64,000 nucleotides of DNA from Sporosarcina sp. NCCP-2716 (lineage in GTDB: Bacteria > Bacillota > Bacilli > Bacillales_A > Planococcaceae). Below the pieces are notes generated by a model. That model ran no database searches, had not been told where the DNA came from, and worked only from the letters and a program-made list of their open reading frames with translations. The stretch lies in the NCBI RefSeq assembly GCF_023707985.1, contig NZ_BRCF01000002.1, positions 224,271 to 288,270 of the forward strand, written 5' to 3'. The translations under genes were made by a program, and so were the position numbers. Below, piece by piece: positions 54,200 through 63,257 of the stretch. The first letter of the stretch is position 1. Each line of letters opens with the position of its first letter.

Positions 54200-54330
54200 T
54201 AGAGCTGCCGCTTCTCTTCGGAGGAGCGGTTTTTCGATGCTATGCCTGTTATACGTGCCGGGTTTTTTGAAAGTTTCGTTTTGCGGGTATCGATGATTGA
54301 AAGAGTTCGAGGGAAAGGAGCTGATGGCGG

Positions 54331-54828
54331 ATGAAGATCGTCATTACAGGGGACACCCACATTCCCGGCAGAGGAAGCAAACTGCCCGAGCGGCTCACTG
54401 CGGAATGCCGGGACGCCGATCTGATCATTCACACAGGTGATTTCCGGTCGCCTGCTGTGCTGGATGAACTGGAGCAGTTCGCGGAAGTCTGTGGGGTTTA
54501 CGGCAATATCGACGGGGAGGATATCCAGGCGCGCGTGCCAAGGCGCCAGCTGTTTGAAGCAGGCGGGCTGCGCATCGGGCTTGTCCACGGTCACGGTGAG
54601 AAGAAAACGACCGAGCAGCGCGCTGTCGAAGCGTTTGCCGAAGATGACGTGGATGTCATCGTCTTCGGCCACTCGCACATCCCGGTCGTCAAATATTTCA
54701 AAGGGATGATGCTGCTGAATCCCGGCTCGCCGACCGATAAACGGAAACTGCCGTACTATTCGTTCATCGTTCTGACGATTGGCGAGGTAGTGAAAGCGGA
54801 TTTGGTGCTGTTTGGGGATAAAGGCTGA
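54331..54828 (+). CDS. YfcE/MJ0936-type metallophosphoesterase
   Basis: Small calcineurin-like phosphodiesterase of 165 residues. Metal ligands are visible in ITGDTHIPGR, IIHTGDFRS, VYGNIDGED, LVHGHGEK and VFGHSHIPV. The family cleaves phosphodiesters of nucleotides with Mn. AAAGGAG precedes the ATG. It is the last ordinary chromosomal gene before the accessory region. Confidence 0.92.
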   Translation: MKIVITGDTHIPGRGSKLPERLTAECRDADLIIHTGDFRSPAVLDELEQFAEVCGVYGNIDGEDIQARVPRRQLFEAGGLRIGLVHGHGEKKTTEQRAVEAFAEDDVDVIVFGHSHIPVVKYFKGMMLLNPGSPTDKRKLPYYSFIVLTIGEVVKADLVLFGDKG

Positions 54829-54884
54829 GGAGGATCACGATAATGAGCAGTTAGAAAAAGCGCGCTCACCAAACGATAGGAGCA

Positions 54885-55164
54885 TACCTTTTCACACTCA
54901 CAAGAGGATTATAGCGTGTCACAGACTCTATTACGATCATCCCCATTCCCTTTTTGAAAGAGGGTCAAATGAGCGCCACAACAGTCTTCCGATGCGCTGT
55001 ATTCCGATAGAAGAGCGATGTCCGAGTACTCTTTAGAAACCATTAAACGTATCTGCCAGACGCTCAATCAGTTGCCGAGAAAAATCTTGGGCTACCACCA
55101 ACCGCCGCATCTGTGCGTTGAAAAGGGAACGAAAACGGCAGAAAGTCTCAAAAACAAAATCTAG
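54885..55164 (+). pseudogene. IS30-family transposase remnant
   Basis: The C-terminal end of an IS30-type DDE transposase can be read across a frameshift. The first part, in the frame ending at 55036, contains YYDHPHSLFERGSNERHNSL, including the catalytic Glu region. The second, from about 55018 to 55164 in another frame, contains SLETIKRICQTLNQLPRKIL and GYHQPPH. The N-terminal two thirds are missing. The rest of the gap between 54829 and 55395 is AT-rich and shows no other gene. Confidence 0.8.
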
Positions 55165-55395
55165 GTCAAGACAGCCCTATTGATGAAAACACTGCGATTT
55201 ATCCAAGCGACTAACTTAATATTGCAAGTTAATCTTAATCTTTCATTTTCATCTCCAATATCCCATTTAGTAGTGATACCTAATGATTGAAGCGAAGAGC
55301 GTCAACTCAAATAAATCTACACGAGCTGATGACCTGAAACATCATGACCCCTATTTACAATGTTTGTTAATTATTCAGAAATTTTAAATTAACTA

Positions 55396-55424
55396 TTTAC
55401 AATTGAGTTACATTAATGTAATAT
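55396..55424 (+). promoter_or_regulatory. Promoter with palindromic operator before the secreted-protein gene
   Basis: TTTACA (55396-55401) and TAATAT (55419-55424) are 17 bases apart. The perfect 14-bp palindrome TTACATTAATGTAA (55408-55421) fills the spacer and overlaps the -10 box, the classic place for a repressor. Confidence 0.75.
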
Positions 55425-55446
55425 AGTTTACAGAGGAGGTGATAAT

Positions 55447-55803
55447 ATGAAAAAATTTATTATGGCATTAGTGGTGTTACTTGGATCTTCTTTCTTGTTC
55501 GCTTCGGTAAGTGAAGCTGCTTCTGTAAGTCCATCAAGACAAGACATTAAAGGATCAACTGCAGTCGCAAGTTGGAGTTTCAGTTTCGCAAATGATGGAG
55601 CGAACTCTATAAGATTTAACCCAGGTGACGGTTCCGGCTACAAAGTAATTGATTCAAATAACACTGTAGGCTTAAGTAAGTATAGCTATTCTTACTACAG
55701 TCAAACTCGGGCAGTTACATATCTTCCTGAATTCATGGCAGTTAATAAGGGAGATGGCACAGCAAAAGTTGCCAGGGCAACAGTTTATAAGACTCTACCT
55801 TAA
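55447..55803 (+). CDS. Small secreted protein of unknown family
   Basis: Precursor of 118 residues with a clear signal peptide (basic MKK, hydrophobic core, cleavage likely after SVSEA near residue 24). The mature part of about 93 residues has no Cys, is rich in Ser, Tyr, Ala, Asn and Gly, and looks beta-structured. It faintly recalls lactococcin-972-type bacteriocins (a Tyr/Ser-rich YSYSYYSQTRAVTY and a KGDGTAKVARAT segment), but I cannot assert homology. AGAGGAGGTGAT precedes the ATG. A terminator separates it from the ABC genes, which would allow much higher expression of this gene. Confidence 0.75.
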   Translation: MKKFIMALVVLLGSSFLFASVSEAASVSPSRQDIKGSTAVASWSFSFANDGANSIRFNPGDGSGYKVIDSNNTVGLSKYSYSYYSQTRAVTYLPEFMAVNKGDGTAKVARATVYKTLP

Positions 55804-55804
55804 T

Positions 55805-55845
55805 AAAAGAGATGCCTTTAAGTTCAGCTTAAAGGTATCTTTTTA
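55805..55845 (+). terminator. Terminator between secreted-protein and ABC genes
   Basis: AGATGCCTTTAA pairs with TTAAAGGTATCT (one G-T pair) followed by TTTTT. Confidence 0.85.
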
Positions 55846-55866
55846 CTTCTATTGCGGGAGGTGTAG

Positions 55867-56532
55867 ATGGTGATACAAATAGCTAAAGCTCAAATTTCAT
55901 ATGGCGATAATCTTCCTATTTTAAAAGATATAAACTTAACCGTGAATAAAAATGACTGGATTATAATCCTTGGAGTCTCCGGAACCGGCAAGACATCACT
56001 GCTGAACATGGTCGGCGGCTTGCTACGCCCTGATGCGGGGGACGTGGTGGTCGGCGGCAGGAACTTACAAGCTCTGAAAAGTGAAGAGATGCAAGAGTAC
56101 CGTCGGAATACTATTGGTTTCATCTATCAGGATTTCAAGTTATTTGAGCAATATACGGTGCTTGAAAATGTTATGCTACCCCGACTACCGTATGATTCAC
56201 GTAAAAAGCTAGAGAAACAAGCGATCCAATTACTGGAAAGTGTTGGTCTCAGTCATAGACTGAGCCATTTACCTGCTGAGTTATCAGGGGGAGAAAAGCA
56301 GCGGGTAGCGATTGCCCGGGCTTTAATTGGGAGTCCCGAAATCCTGTTATGCGATGAACCGACTGGCAATCTAGACAGTGAAAGTACGAAAACTGTGATG
56401 AATATCTTGCAGAAACTACATACTGTTGGCTTAACTATCCTGCTGATCACTCACGATGACAGTTTATCACCTTATGGAAATCGCATATTAACGACTGGCG
56501 ACGGTACCATAGTGGAGTTGGAGGACCAATGA
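55867..56532 (+). CDS. ABC transporter ATPase (MacB/LolD type)
   Basis: ATPase of 221 residues. Walker A is GVSGTGKTS, the Q-loop FIYQDFKLFEQ, signature [17 protein letters not shown], Walker B ILLCDEPTGNLDSE and switch ITHDDS. The DEPTGNLD form marks the MacB/LolD/FtsE branch, which drives extracytoplasmic processes or peptide export and resistance rather than uptake. GGGAGGTG precedes the ATG. It overlaps the permease gene by four bases. Confidence 0.93.
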   Translation: MVIQIAKAQISYGDNLPILKDINLTVNKNDWIIILGVSGTGKTSLLNMVGGLLRPDAGDVVVGGRNLQALKSEEMQEYRRNTIGFIYQDFKLFEQYTVLENVMLPRLPYDSRKKLEKQAIQLLESVGLSHRLSHLPAELSGGEKQRVAIARALIGSPEILLCDEPTGNLDSESTKTVMNILQKLHTVGLTILLITHDDSLSPYGNRILTTGDGTIVELEDQ

Positions 56533-59078
56533 AACAACTTTTAAAGGGAAACCTTCGTTATTTTAGGAAGACAAATAGCATGCTTATCGCAGCCTTTGTC
56601 CTTACTTTTTCTGTCACTCCGATTGCTCTGTATTCAATTGCAAATCTGAATCATTCTATTAATGCTGATATCGTACAACACTCTCGGGGAAGTTATGATC
56701 TGTTGGTTCGCCCGCCTGATGCGATCACGCCTTTAGAAGACGAGATCAGGATGGTGCCGGAAAACTACATCGGAGGAGGGCGCGGTGGAATTTCCTTGGA
56801 GCAATGGAACATCATCAAAAACAATAGTCATACTGAAATTGCTGCGCCAATTTCATCGCTAGGGTACTTTACAGGACTCAATACAACACTGGGCGTCCTG
56901 CCATCACCGCAAGCGCCTTCAGTCTACCAAGTGGAATATGTGACATCAGATGGTGTGAATGAGTACACGACGGACACCTACCGCCAGATTTTCCTGCAAC
57001 ATATGGAGGGTGGACTTCCATTGGTTACACAAGTAGAAATGCTCCCTTATATCCATCCCCTGCACGCCCTGTTTCCCCTTCCTATCACCTATAATCTTTT
57101 GGTAGGAATCGACCCAGCAGAGGAAGAAAAGTTGACAGGTATTGATTTTTCTCCCATCCAGTTCGGTAAAGAAGCAGAGGGAATCATTCGCAAAAACACA
57201 GCTGGCCATGAAAGGTTGAAAGACGCGCAAATTGTACCCGTTCTTCAACTACGGAATGAGTCAATTTCCTTGGAAGCGAAAGTGTCCAGCTGGGAACTAT
57301 CATATACATCTCAAGAAATTCAAAAGCTGGTTGAGGCATACGGCCTTGATGAACAGCAATTGGTTGACTTCGAAAATCCAAAAACCCAAGAGCTATTTAA
57401 ACGGCTCCTTACGGCACCAGTAACGAACGAGTTCTCTCATGAATTATCGCTGCTTGGGTATTTGGAGCCTTTTAATGCAGAAGCCAAAGGGCTTGTCGTC
57501 ATGGAAGACGGAGAATTGGAAGATATGGATACCTACAGTGATACCACCAGTTATGCCAGTTCCGTTAATTGGAACAGCAGTACCAAGTATTATAAGGCAG
57601 GTCCCATATTGTATAAGCGAAGTTCCGATGGACTAAAAGTTACGCAAATCGGCACCGTGCATGGGGTGCCCGTCTATCGAACTCTCGAGGAAATAGGATC
57701 CACTATCACCAGTGGCGATCAGACAGCAGGTTCACTGTCAATCTTAACTGATCCAGTGGGGTATTATGAAACCGGAACAAAGAAAGAGCATCTCGCGGCT
57801 AGCCCCTTGGGCATCTATCAGTTGGATCCAGTAACTTACAAGGAAACAGATGGGACAGTGAAAGCGCTTACCCCCACCTATACACCAGGAAGCTTCGTGA
57901 CAGCTCCTGCGGAAGGTGTTACAAACATTGAATCATCGAAGTTAGTAAAAGGAGACACACCGATCGATGCGATCCGTGTGAAGGTGGCTGGCATAACGGA
58001 CTATACACCGGCGGCTGCAAAGAAAATTGAAGAAGTGGCGAACGATATACGTGGCATAGGACTGCATGTGGACGTTATCGCCGGTTCCTCACTGCAAACG
58101 CTAGATGTTGACGTAGAAGGACTCGGAGTTGTGCAGGAATCATGGACAAGTTTAGGGGCATCCGGAAAGATCGTGAAGCAGTGGAATGCCACAACGCTTG
58201 TGCTGGCGATCATGTTTGCATTGGTAGCCATCCTGTTCCTTGTGAATCGGATCAGACTGTGGAGTGGCGAGCGCAGACAATCCGTAGAGTTGCTTAAGCT
58301 GATGGGGTGGAGATCAAAAGACATACAGAAGTTATACATGAGAGAAATGAAAAGGTTACTACTGATTGTGATGACCTTCTCAGGTGTCTTCATTATCGCC
58401 TTTTTCTATGTAAATGAGGTTAGTTTCCGATTGGCTGCCTACCAGGTCCTACTATTGGTGGTTCTGGTGCTTCTGACTATTGGCTGCACAAATGGTCAAG
58501 TGCAGCGTCTCCTCCGAAATGCAGGGAACACGGAAAACGGGAGAAAGGTGACTCGGTCACGATCTTTGGTACTCAGAAACATTCTCTTCTATCGCAAGAG
58601 CATTACAGTTACGTTTCTTCAGCTGATCCTTGTTAGTTCGTTGGCTTCTTTCGTCTACTTGGCATTGAACGAATCCATATTACAGACCAACGCCACGGTA
58701 CTGGGCAAATATGTAAATTCTGAAATTGGGAGCTGGAATAAGCTGTTGCTGGCAGCCACATACATGATGGCGTTCATCACGTTGCTCGAAAATATGAGTC
58801 GAATGCTCAAGGAACGCAGTCACGAACTTATAAGCTTTAAATTGATCGGTTGGAAATTCAAGGACATAAAGAGGACTTTACTTACAGAACTCTCGATCTG
58901 GACTAGCCTATCAGTCGTTTGTGGAAGTATGCTCAGTGGACTACTATTCACGCTGTTCTATCCAATGACCGTTGCCAATGCAATGTTCTTGCTGCTTACC
59001 AGTGCCGCATTGTTTGGCCTCATCATGGCTCAGTGCTATGTTTTGGTAGAATATCGAGTTTGTAAAATAATGCTATAA
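56529..59078 (+). CDS. Large FtsX-type ABC permease
   Basis: Protein of 849 residues. One N-terminal membrane segment (about 17-38) is followed by a very large extracytoplasmic region (about 40-555) and then two FtsX units. Unit 1 (about 557-680) carries VELLKLMGWRSKDIQKLY and unit 2 (about 710-849) carries ELISFKLIGWKFKDIKRTL, the coupling-helix motif of this superfamily. The size of the outer domain exceeds that of typical MacB or BceB proteins. It would work with the overlapping ATPase gene, probably on the neighbouring secreted protein or a related peptide. No two-component system is adjacent. Confidence 0.88.
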   Translation: MKQLLKGNLRYFRKTNSMLIAAFVLTFSVTPIALYSIANLNHSINADIVQHSRGSYDLLVRPPDAITPLEDEIRMVPENYIGGGRGGISLEQWNIIKNNSHTEIAAPISSLGYFTGLNTTLGVLPSPQAPSVYQVEYVTSDGVNEYTTDTYRQIFLQHMEGGLPLVTQVEMLPYIHPLHALFPLPITYNLLVGIDPAEEEKLTGIDFSPIQFGKEAEGIIRKNTAGHERLKDAQIVPVLQLRNESISLEAKVSSWELSYTSQEIQKLVEAYGLDEQQLVDFENPKTQELFKRLLTAPVTNEFSHELSLLGYLEPFNAEAKGLVVMEDGELEDMDTYSDTTSYASSVNWNSSTKYYKAGPILYKRSSDGLKVTQIGTVHGVPVYRTLEEIGSTITSGDQTAGSLSILTDPVGYYETGTKKEHLAASPLGIYQLDPVTYKETDGTVKALTPTYTPGSFVTAPAEGVTNIESSKLVKGDTPIDAIRVKVAGITDYTPAAAKKIEEVANDIRGIGLHVDVIAGSSLQTLDVDVEGLGVVQESWTSLGASGKIVKQWNATTLVLAIMFALVAILFLVNRIRLWSGERRQSVELLKLMGWRSKDIQKLYMREMKRLLLIVMTFSGVFIIAFFYVNEVSFRLAAYQVLLLVVLVLLTIGCTNGQVQRLLRNAGNTENGRKVTRSRSLVLRNILFYRKSITVTFLQLILVSSLASFVYLALNESILQTNATVLGKYVNSEIGSWNKLLLAATYMMAFITLLENMSRMLKERSHELISFKLIGWKFKDIKRTLLTELSIWTSLSVVCGSMLSGLLFTLFYPMTVANAMFLLLTSAALFGLIMAQCYVLVEYRVCKIML

Positions 59079-59096
59079 AAGAGAATTTCAAAAGCG

Positions 59097-59138
59097 AAAT
59101 AGCCCTTCTCTTCATTTGACCGAAGAAAAGGGCTATTT
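59097..59138 (+). terminator. Terminator after the permease gene
   Basis: AAATAGCCCTT pairs with AAGGGCTATTT, and the stem ends exactly at the left end of the insertion sequence. Confidence 0.75.
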
Positions 59139-60766
59139 AGGGGTTACTGAACAACTTGAAAACCCATGTAAATAAAGGGTTCTTCACCCTTCTTGTCGAA
59201 AATACGTGCATACTGAAAAAATAAAACGCATCGTTTGACTGCTTAGGAGGCCATGTCATGTATGAACACAACTCCAACCAGATGATCCTGCCACATGAAT
59301 TCTTTTTACCATTCGGAGGACACTTGAACCCGGATAACCATTGGGTTCGCATGGCTTCTATCATTCCTTGGGCTGACTTGGAGAACGCTTATCTCGAATC
59401 ACTTGGTGATTCCAATCAAGGGAGTAAAGCGTATAATGCGCAACTTGCACTTGGCGCGCTAATCATTAAGGAACTGCTCGGTCTGAGTGACAAATAAACT
59501 GTCGAAGCGATCACTGAGAATCCCTACATGAAGTATTTCATCGGACTGCCTGCGTTTCAGCAAACTCCTCCATTTCACGCATCTTCATTAACCCATTTCC
59601 GTAAGCGATTTAATGTCGATATAATCAACCAACTGAACGAAACGATTTCCGCAGCGCATCGGAAACCAACGAATCCAAAGGATTAGAGTGACTCTGACGA
59701 CGAGGAGCCGAAGGGCGGTAATGGCAGTCTGACAGGGGGCATGGACATTCCTGATACGAAAGAGGATGCATCTGTCTACAAACAAGGGAAGCTACTGATT
59801 GATGCTACGTGTGCTCCTTCAGATTTCGCGTATCCAACGGATATTGGCCTGTTGAACCAAGCCAGGGAAAAGCTCGAAAAGATGATTGATACATTACACG
59901 CAGAACGTCCGTATGGAACAAAGAAGCCGCGCACCTATCGACGAAACGCCCGGAAGGAATACCTTTCCTGGTCCAAACAGCGGAAGCCGGGATACGAAAA
60001 GATTCAAGCCTGCCTGAAGGGGCAGTTGACCTATGTCCGCCGCAACCTGAAACACGTGGAAGCCCTTGCGAATGAAGTGGGCCTTGATAAACTGACAAGG
60101 GCACAGCACAAAGACCTTTTGGTCATCCAGGAGGTATTCCGTCAGCAAACCATCCTATTTGGAAACGAAACTCGTTCCATTCAGGATCGAGTGGTCAGTA
60201 CCCAGCAACCGTACATCCGCCCAATTGTCTGAGGGAAAGCAAAAGCACCTGTCGAATTCGGTGCAAAGATCTCTGTCAGTCTGGTCGATGGGTACACCTA
60301 CAACGAGGGTCCTCTATTGAAAGAGGCCATCCTGGCATACAAGAACCACTTCGGCCACTATCCGGAAGCCGTCTTAGCGGACACAATCTACAGGACACGA
60401 GAAAACCGGAAATTCTGTAAAGAACTCGGAATCCGGCTGAGTGGTCCGAGACTTGGCCGTCCGGCCAAAGACCCGCATGTTTTGGCAGAACAAAAGAAAG
60501 TGGAGAAACAGGATCACGGTGAGCGGAACGCCATCGAAGGGAAGTTTGGCGAAGGCAAACGCACGTATGAGCTGGGTCTTATTCAAACACGCCTACAAGC
60601 GACCAGCGAGACGACGATCGCTCTCCAACTGGTAATAATGAACCTCGAAAAGATCCTCCGGGATACTTTTTTGTCTTTTTTCCTTCGAAAAGTTCGCCAG
60701 TTGAATCGCTTATTTTTCGTGCATCATAATTTTAAAACGGCCTGATCGGGTTGTTCAGCAACCCCT
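59139..60766 (+). mobile_element. Decayed IS1182-type insertion sequence
   Basis: About 1.63 kb bounded by imperfect terminal inverted repeats: AGGGGTTACTGAACAACTT at the left (59139-59157) and GGGTTGTTCAGCAACCCCT at the right (60748-60766). It carries a transposase frame broken by three stop codons. The right end cuts the RHS fragment. I see no clear target duplication. Confidence 0.85.
59258..60745 (+). pseudogene. IS1182-type transposase with three in-frame stops
   Basis: One frame of about 495 codons reads through 59258-60745 apart from TAA at 59495, TAG at 59684 and TGA at 60230, with no frameshift. The parts join smoothly as an IS1182 (IS4/IS5-like DDE) transposase: NPYMKYFIGLPAFQ, LLIDATCAPSDFAYPTDIGL, FGAKISVSLVDGYTYNEG, AVLADTIYRTRENR and RNAIEGKFGEGKRTYEL. 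All three stops could come from single C-to-T changes in Gln or Arg codons. The element is thus dead but young. Confidence 0.9.
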
Positions 60767-61759
60767 AATTACAAGCCAAGCGTAATTACCATCTGTATCA
60801 GACATCATGACCGGATTATTATTCATATAGTTGTAGCCGTTCTGCGTGATCGCAAGATCCAGATCTCCTCCTTCCGGATCGGCAGAGAAGAAAACGCCCT
60901 CCTCCGGCTGATAATAGCGGGCGATCAGGTAGTAGAGATCCGTTTCGTCATCGTACCGGGCGCCTTTGTACCGCAACGGGTTATCAGCCGCCATGGCGCC
61001 GCTCTGGGACAAAATGTTCCCCCATGCGTCATAGGAATAGGTGGCGACAAAATTGCCATCCCGGTCTGTCAGTCCGACAATTTCCTTCAGGCTGTTGTAG
61101 ACGTAGTAATAGTTCTGGGTCCCTTTGGACAGGACGAGTGGCAGACCGTCCGGATCGTAGATGTATTCCGCCGTGATCGTTCCAACTGCGTCGGTTTCAA
61201 ACAGTACCTGAATGCCATCTCCGTAATGGTAGTTTGTTATCTTCCCGCCGACTGCCTTGCTGGTCCGGCGTCCGGCATCGTCATAGGTATAGGTCGCCGT
61301 CAGGGCGCCAGTTTTCCTGTCTGTAATGGACGTCAGCTGATCGAATTTGTTGTAGGTGTAGCTGTAGCGGCTGTCGAGCGTCCGATTGCCATTCTTATCG
61401 TACGTGTAGGGCTCGCCATTGACGGTTTCCAGCTCGTTGTTGCCGTTGTACGTGAACGCGGTATGCTTTGTGACACCGTTCTTCGTGGTTGTCCGGCTCG
61501 CCCGGTTTCCTGTCGCGTCATACGTGTACGTTTCGGATAGCTGGGCGGCAGGGATGTCCTGGGACAGCAGCTGGTTCCCCTTGTCGTAGCTGAATGTCTT
61601 GTTGCCGGTCGTTGACGTAACGGTCTGAAGGAGACCGAGCACATCATAGCCGATTTTCTCCTCAAGCAATATGGAAGTCCCTTTGGTCACTTTCAGACTG
61701 TCCATTTGCTGGTTGGCGTCGTACGTGTACGTTGTAAGATTCCAAACACAAATGAACAC
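60755..61759 (-). pseudogene. Tipless RHS-repeat fragment cut by the insertion sequence
   Basis: On the minus strand about 325 codons of YD/RHS repeats (YTYDANQQ, YTYDATGNR, YTYDKNGNR, YTYDDAGRR, YDPDGLP, YSYDAWGN) end in the RHS core hallmark RYYQPEEGVFFSADPEGGDL and DGNYAW. The frame then runs four codons into the IS and stops. Homology begins abruptly at about 61742, with no ribosome binding site or conserved start. Both ends are therefore missing. From 60841 to 61080 it matches 63761-64000 with about 17 differences in 240 bases by eye. It is probably a displaced C-terminal cassette of the RHS gene beyond 63.2 kb. Confidence 0.85.
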
Positions 61760-62129
61760 TTACACAAACCTACTTGCACTCCAGTCAAAAAATATTGCTA
61801 ATCTGATAGCCACTAGTAAGACAGTATTAGCTGTAGCAGTAGCTGCGCAGTTTGAAAAGAGATCTTTTATCATTGTAAATCGATATCTTTACAGCTCAAC
61901 TTTTCATCCATAAAATATCTGAATTATACTATGTACAGATAAGTGGTCAAATATTTTGTATAAGTGGAAGATTGTAGGCATAATAAAATCCAATTAGAAA
62001 TTTAGTTCGCTCATATTTATCCAAAAAATAAAATTATTACCTACGAGCAGGAATATTTCAAACCATTCCATTTTTAATAGTTGAATACGAAGCTCGAAGA
62101 TACAGAGTCAATTTAATTACGTTAGCAAA
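61760..62129. other. AT-rich stretch without a recognisable gene
   Basis: About 370 bases between the RHS fragment and the LRR gene. Only a possible 37-codon minus-strand frame starting MIKDLFSN is visible, without support. A small hairpin (CGTTAG 62120-62125 / CTAACG 62130-62135) sits on the LRR stop codon. Confidence 0.5.
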
Positions 62130-62954
62130 CTAACGATTATCTTTTTTAAAAATGCACTCTTTATTATTTTCGATGTACACATAGATCATTCTGTCGAATT
62201 CAGGTAAGTACTCATTTGCAAACGGGGTATCCATACAAACAAACCATTCTAGATTTTTAAGTTCATCTAAGAAGAATAATTTTCCTATTGCATTACATTT
62301 ATCTATTATTAACTTCTTTAAACTGGAAGCTTCCCCCAAGGCCTTATAACTTTCAACGCCCCTACATGCATATAAATCTAATTGTTCCAACGATGTAGCT
62401 AGAGCTTCAATACCTATGAAGTTTTTCAGTTTTTTTGCGTAATTTATGTGCAGTATTTTTAATTTACTTAGCTTTTCAATCCCTTGCAGTGACGTAACTG
62501 ACGTTTGGTTTAATATTAGTGTTTCTATTTTTAACGAGATAGATAGACTAGTAAGGTTTCCATTCGCGGGATTAAATTTACTAACATTTAAATATTTTAT
62601 TTTTTTGCAAGAGTCTAGGTTTTTAATACTTTTATTCCAAATTATACTTAGCTCTTCTAGGTCACACAACAAAGAAAAATCTAAATTTATAATAGGCGAT
62701 TGTGAGGACAAACATTTTAATTCTGTCAATGAATATAGGGCAGAATAATCTTTAATGACAGAATCCACAATATATACATGTGTGATTTGAGGACACTTAG
62801 TTAAAAAAGATAAGGTATCATCAAAATAATATGATGAGTTTATTTGCACCTCTTTTATACTATTTTCATTTATATACTCAATATATTTATCTATAAATTC
62901 CGTTTCCACTTCAACTGTTTGCTTATCTAATTTTCTTATTCTTTTAAAAGACAT
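62130..62954 (-). CDS. Leucine-rich-repeat protein, candidate immunity protein
   Basis: Protein of 274 residues with no signal peptide. From about residue 35 it consists of irregular leucine-rich repeats (LTELKCLSSQSPIINLDFSL, KIETLILNQTSVTSLQGIEK, LEQLDLYACRGVESYKAL, LKKLIIDKCNAIG, LKNLEWFVCMDTPF). It is much more AT-rich than the RHS core DNA. It directly follows, on the same strand, the tip of the toxin-bearing RHS gene, the place where immunity genes lie. LRR proteins are among the immunity types noted in polymorphic toxin systems. AGGGGG lies before ATG 62954. The immunity role is inference from position. Confidence 0.7.
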   Translation of the reverse strand: MSFKRIRKLDKQTVEVETEFIDKYIEYINENSIKEVQINSSYYFDDTLSFLTKCPQITHVYIVDSVIKDYSALYSLTELKCLSSQSPIINLDFSLLCDLEELSIIWNKSIKNLDSCKKIKYLNVSKFNPANGNLTSLSISLKIETLILNQTSVTSLQGIEKLSKLKILHINYAKKLKNFIGIEALATSLEQLDLYACRGVESYKALGEASSLKKLIIDKCNAIGKLFFLDELKNLEWFVCMDTPFANEYLPEFDRMIYVYIENNKECIFKKDNR

Positions 62955-63257
62955 TACAAGCCCCCTGTAACATAGAATTATGAAACGTGTTCTTTATTGA
63001 AAATAACTTCAGGAACTATTTATAAAGACTTCAGGTTTTTTAAAATGAGCAATGAGTGTATGTTCTATACTCACTGCTCACTTTAAACAATTCTTAAATA
63101 CTCAGTTCATCTAATAGATATGTGCTAAATTATGGATTTTACTATAAGAATTAGATTTTGATCTTTACTAGACAAATTCTCAGACTGCCATTAGCTAATT
63201 AGATTTCTAGAGCAATATATTTATTTTATTTTTATAGTTTAAACACAATTCCCTGCA
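62955..63257. other. AT-rich gap between toxin tip and LRR gene
   Basis: About 300 bases with no gene that I can see. An inverted repeat at about 63045-63081 (GAGCAATGAGTGTAT / ATACTCACTGCTC) with a T-rich flank on the minus strand may terminate the RHS transcript, so the LRR gene would need its own promoter. Confidence 0.5.

Noticed and set aside
55447..55803. Firm assignment of the secreted protein as lactococcin 972
   Set aside because: Only loose compositional likeness; the mature size and the permease type differ, so I left the family open.
59258..60745. Programmed stop-codon readthrough or selenocysteine in the transposase
   Set aside because: Three different stop codons in one frame and no recoding signals; simple decay is more likely.
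61671..61913. Plus-strand 80-codon frame overlapping the RHS fragment end
   Set aside because: No ribosome binding site, and part of it is antisense to RHS repeats.
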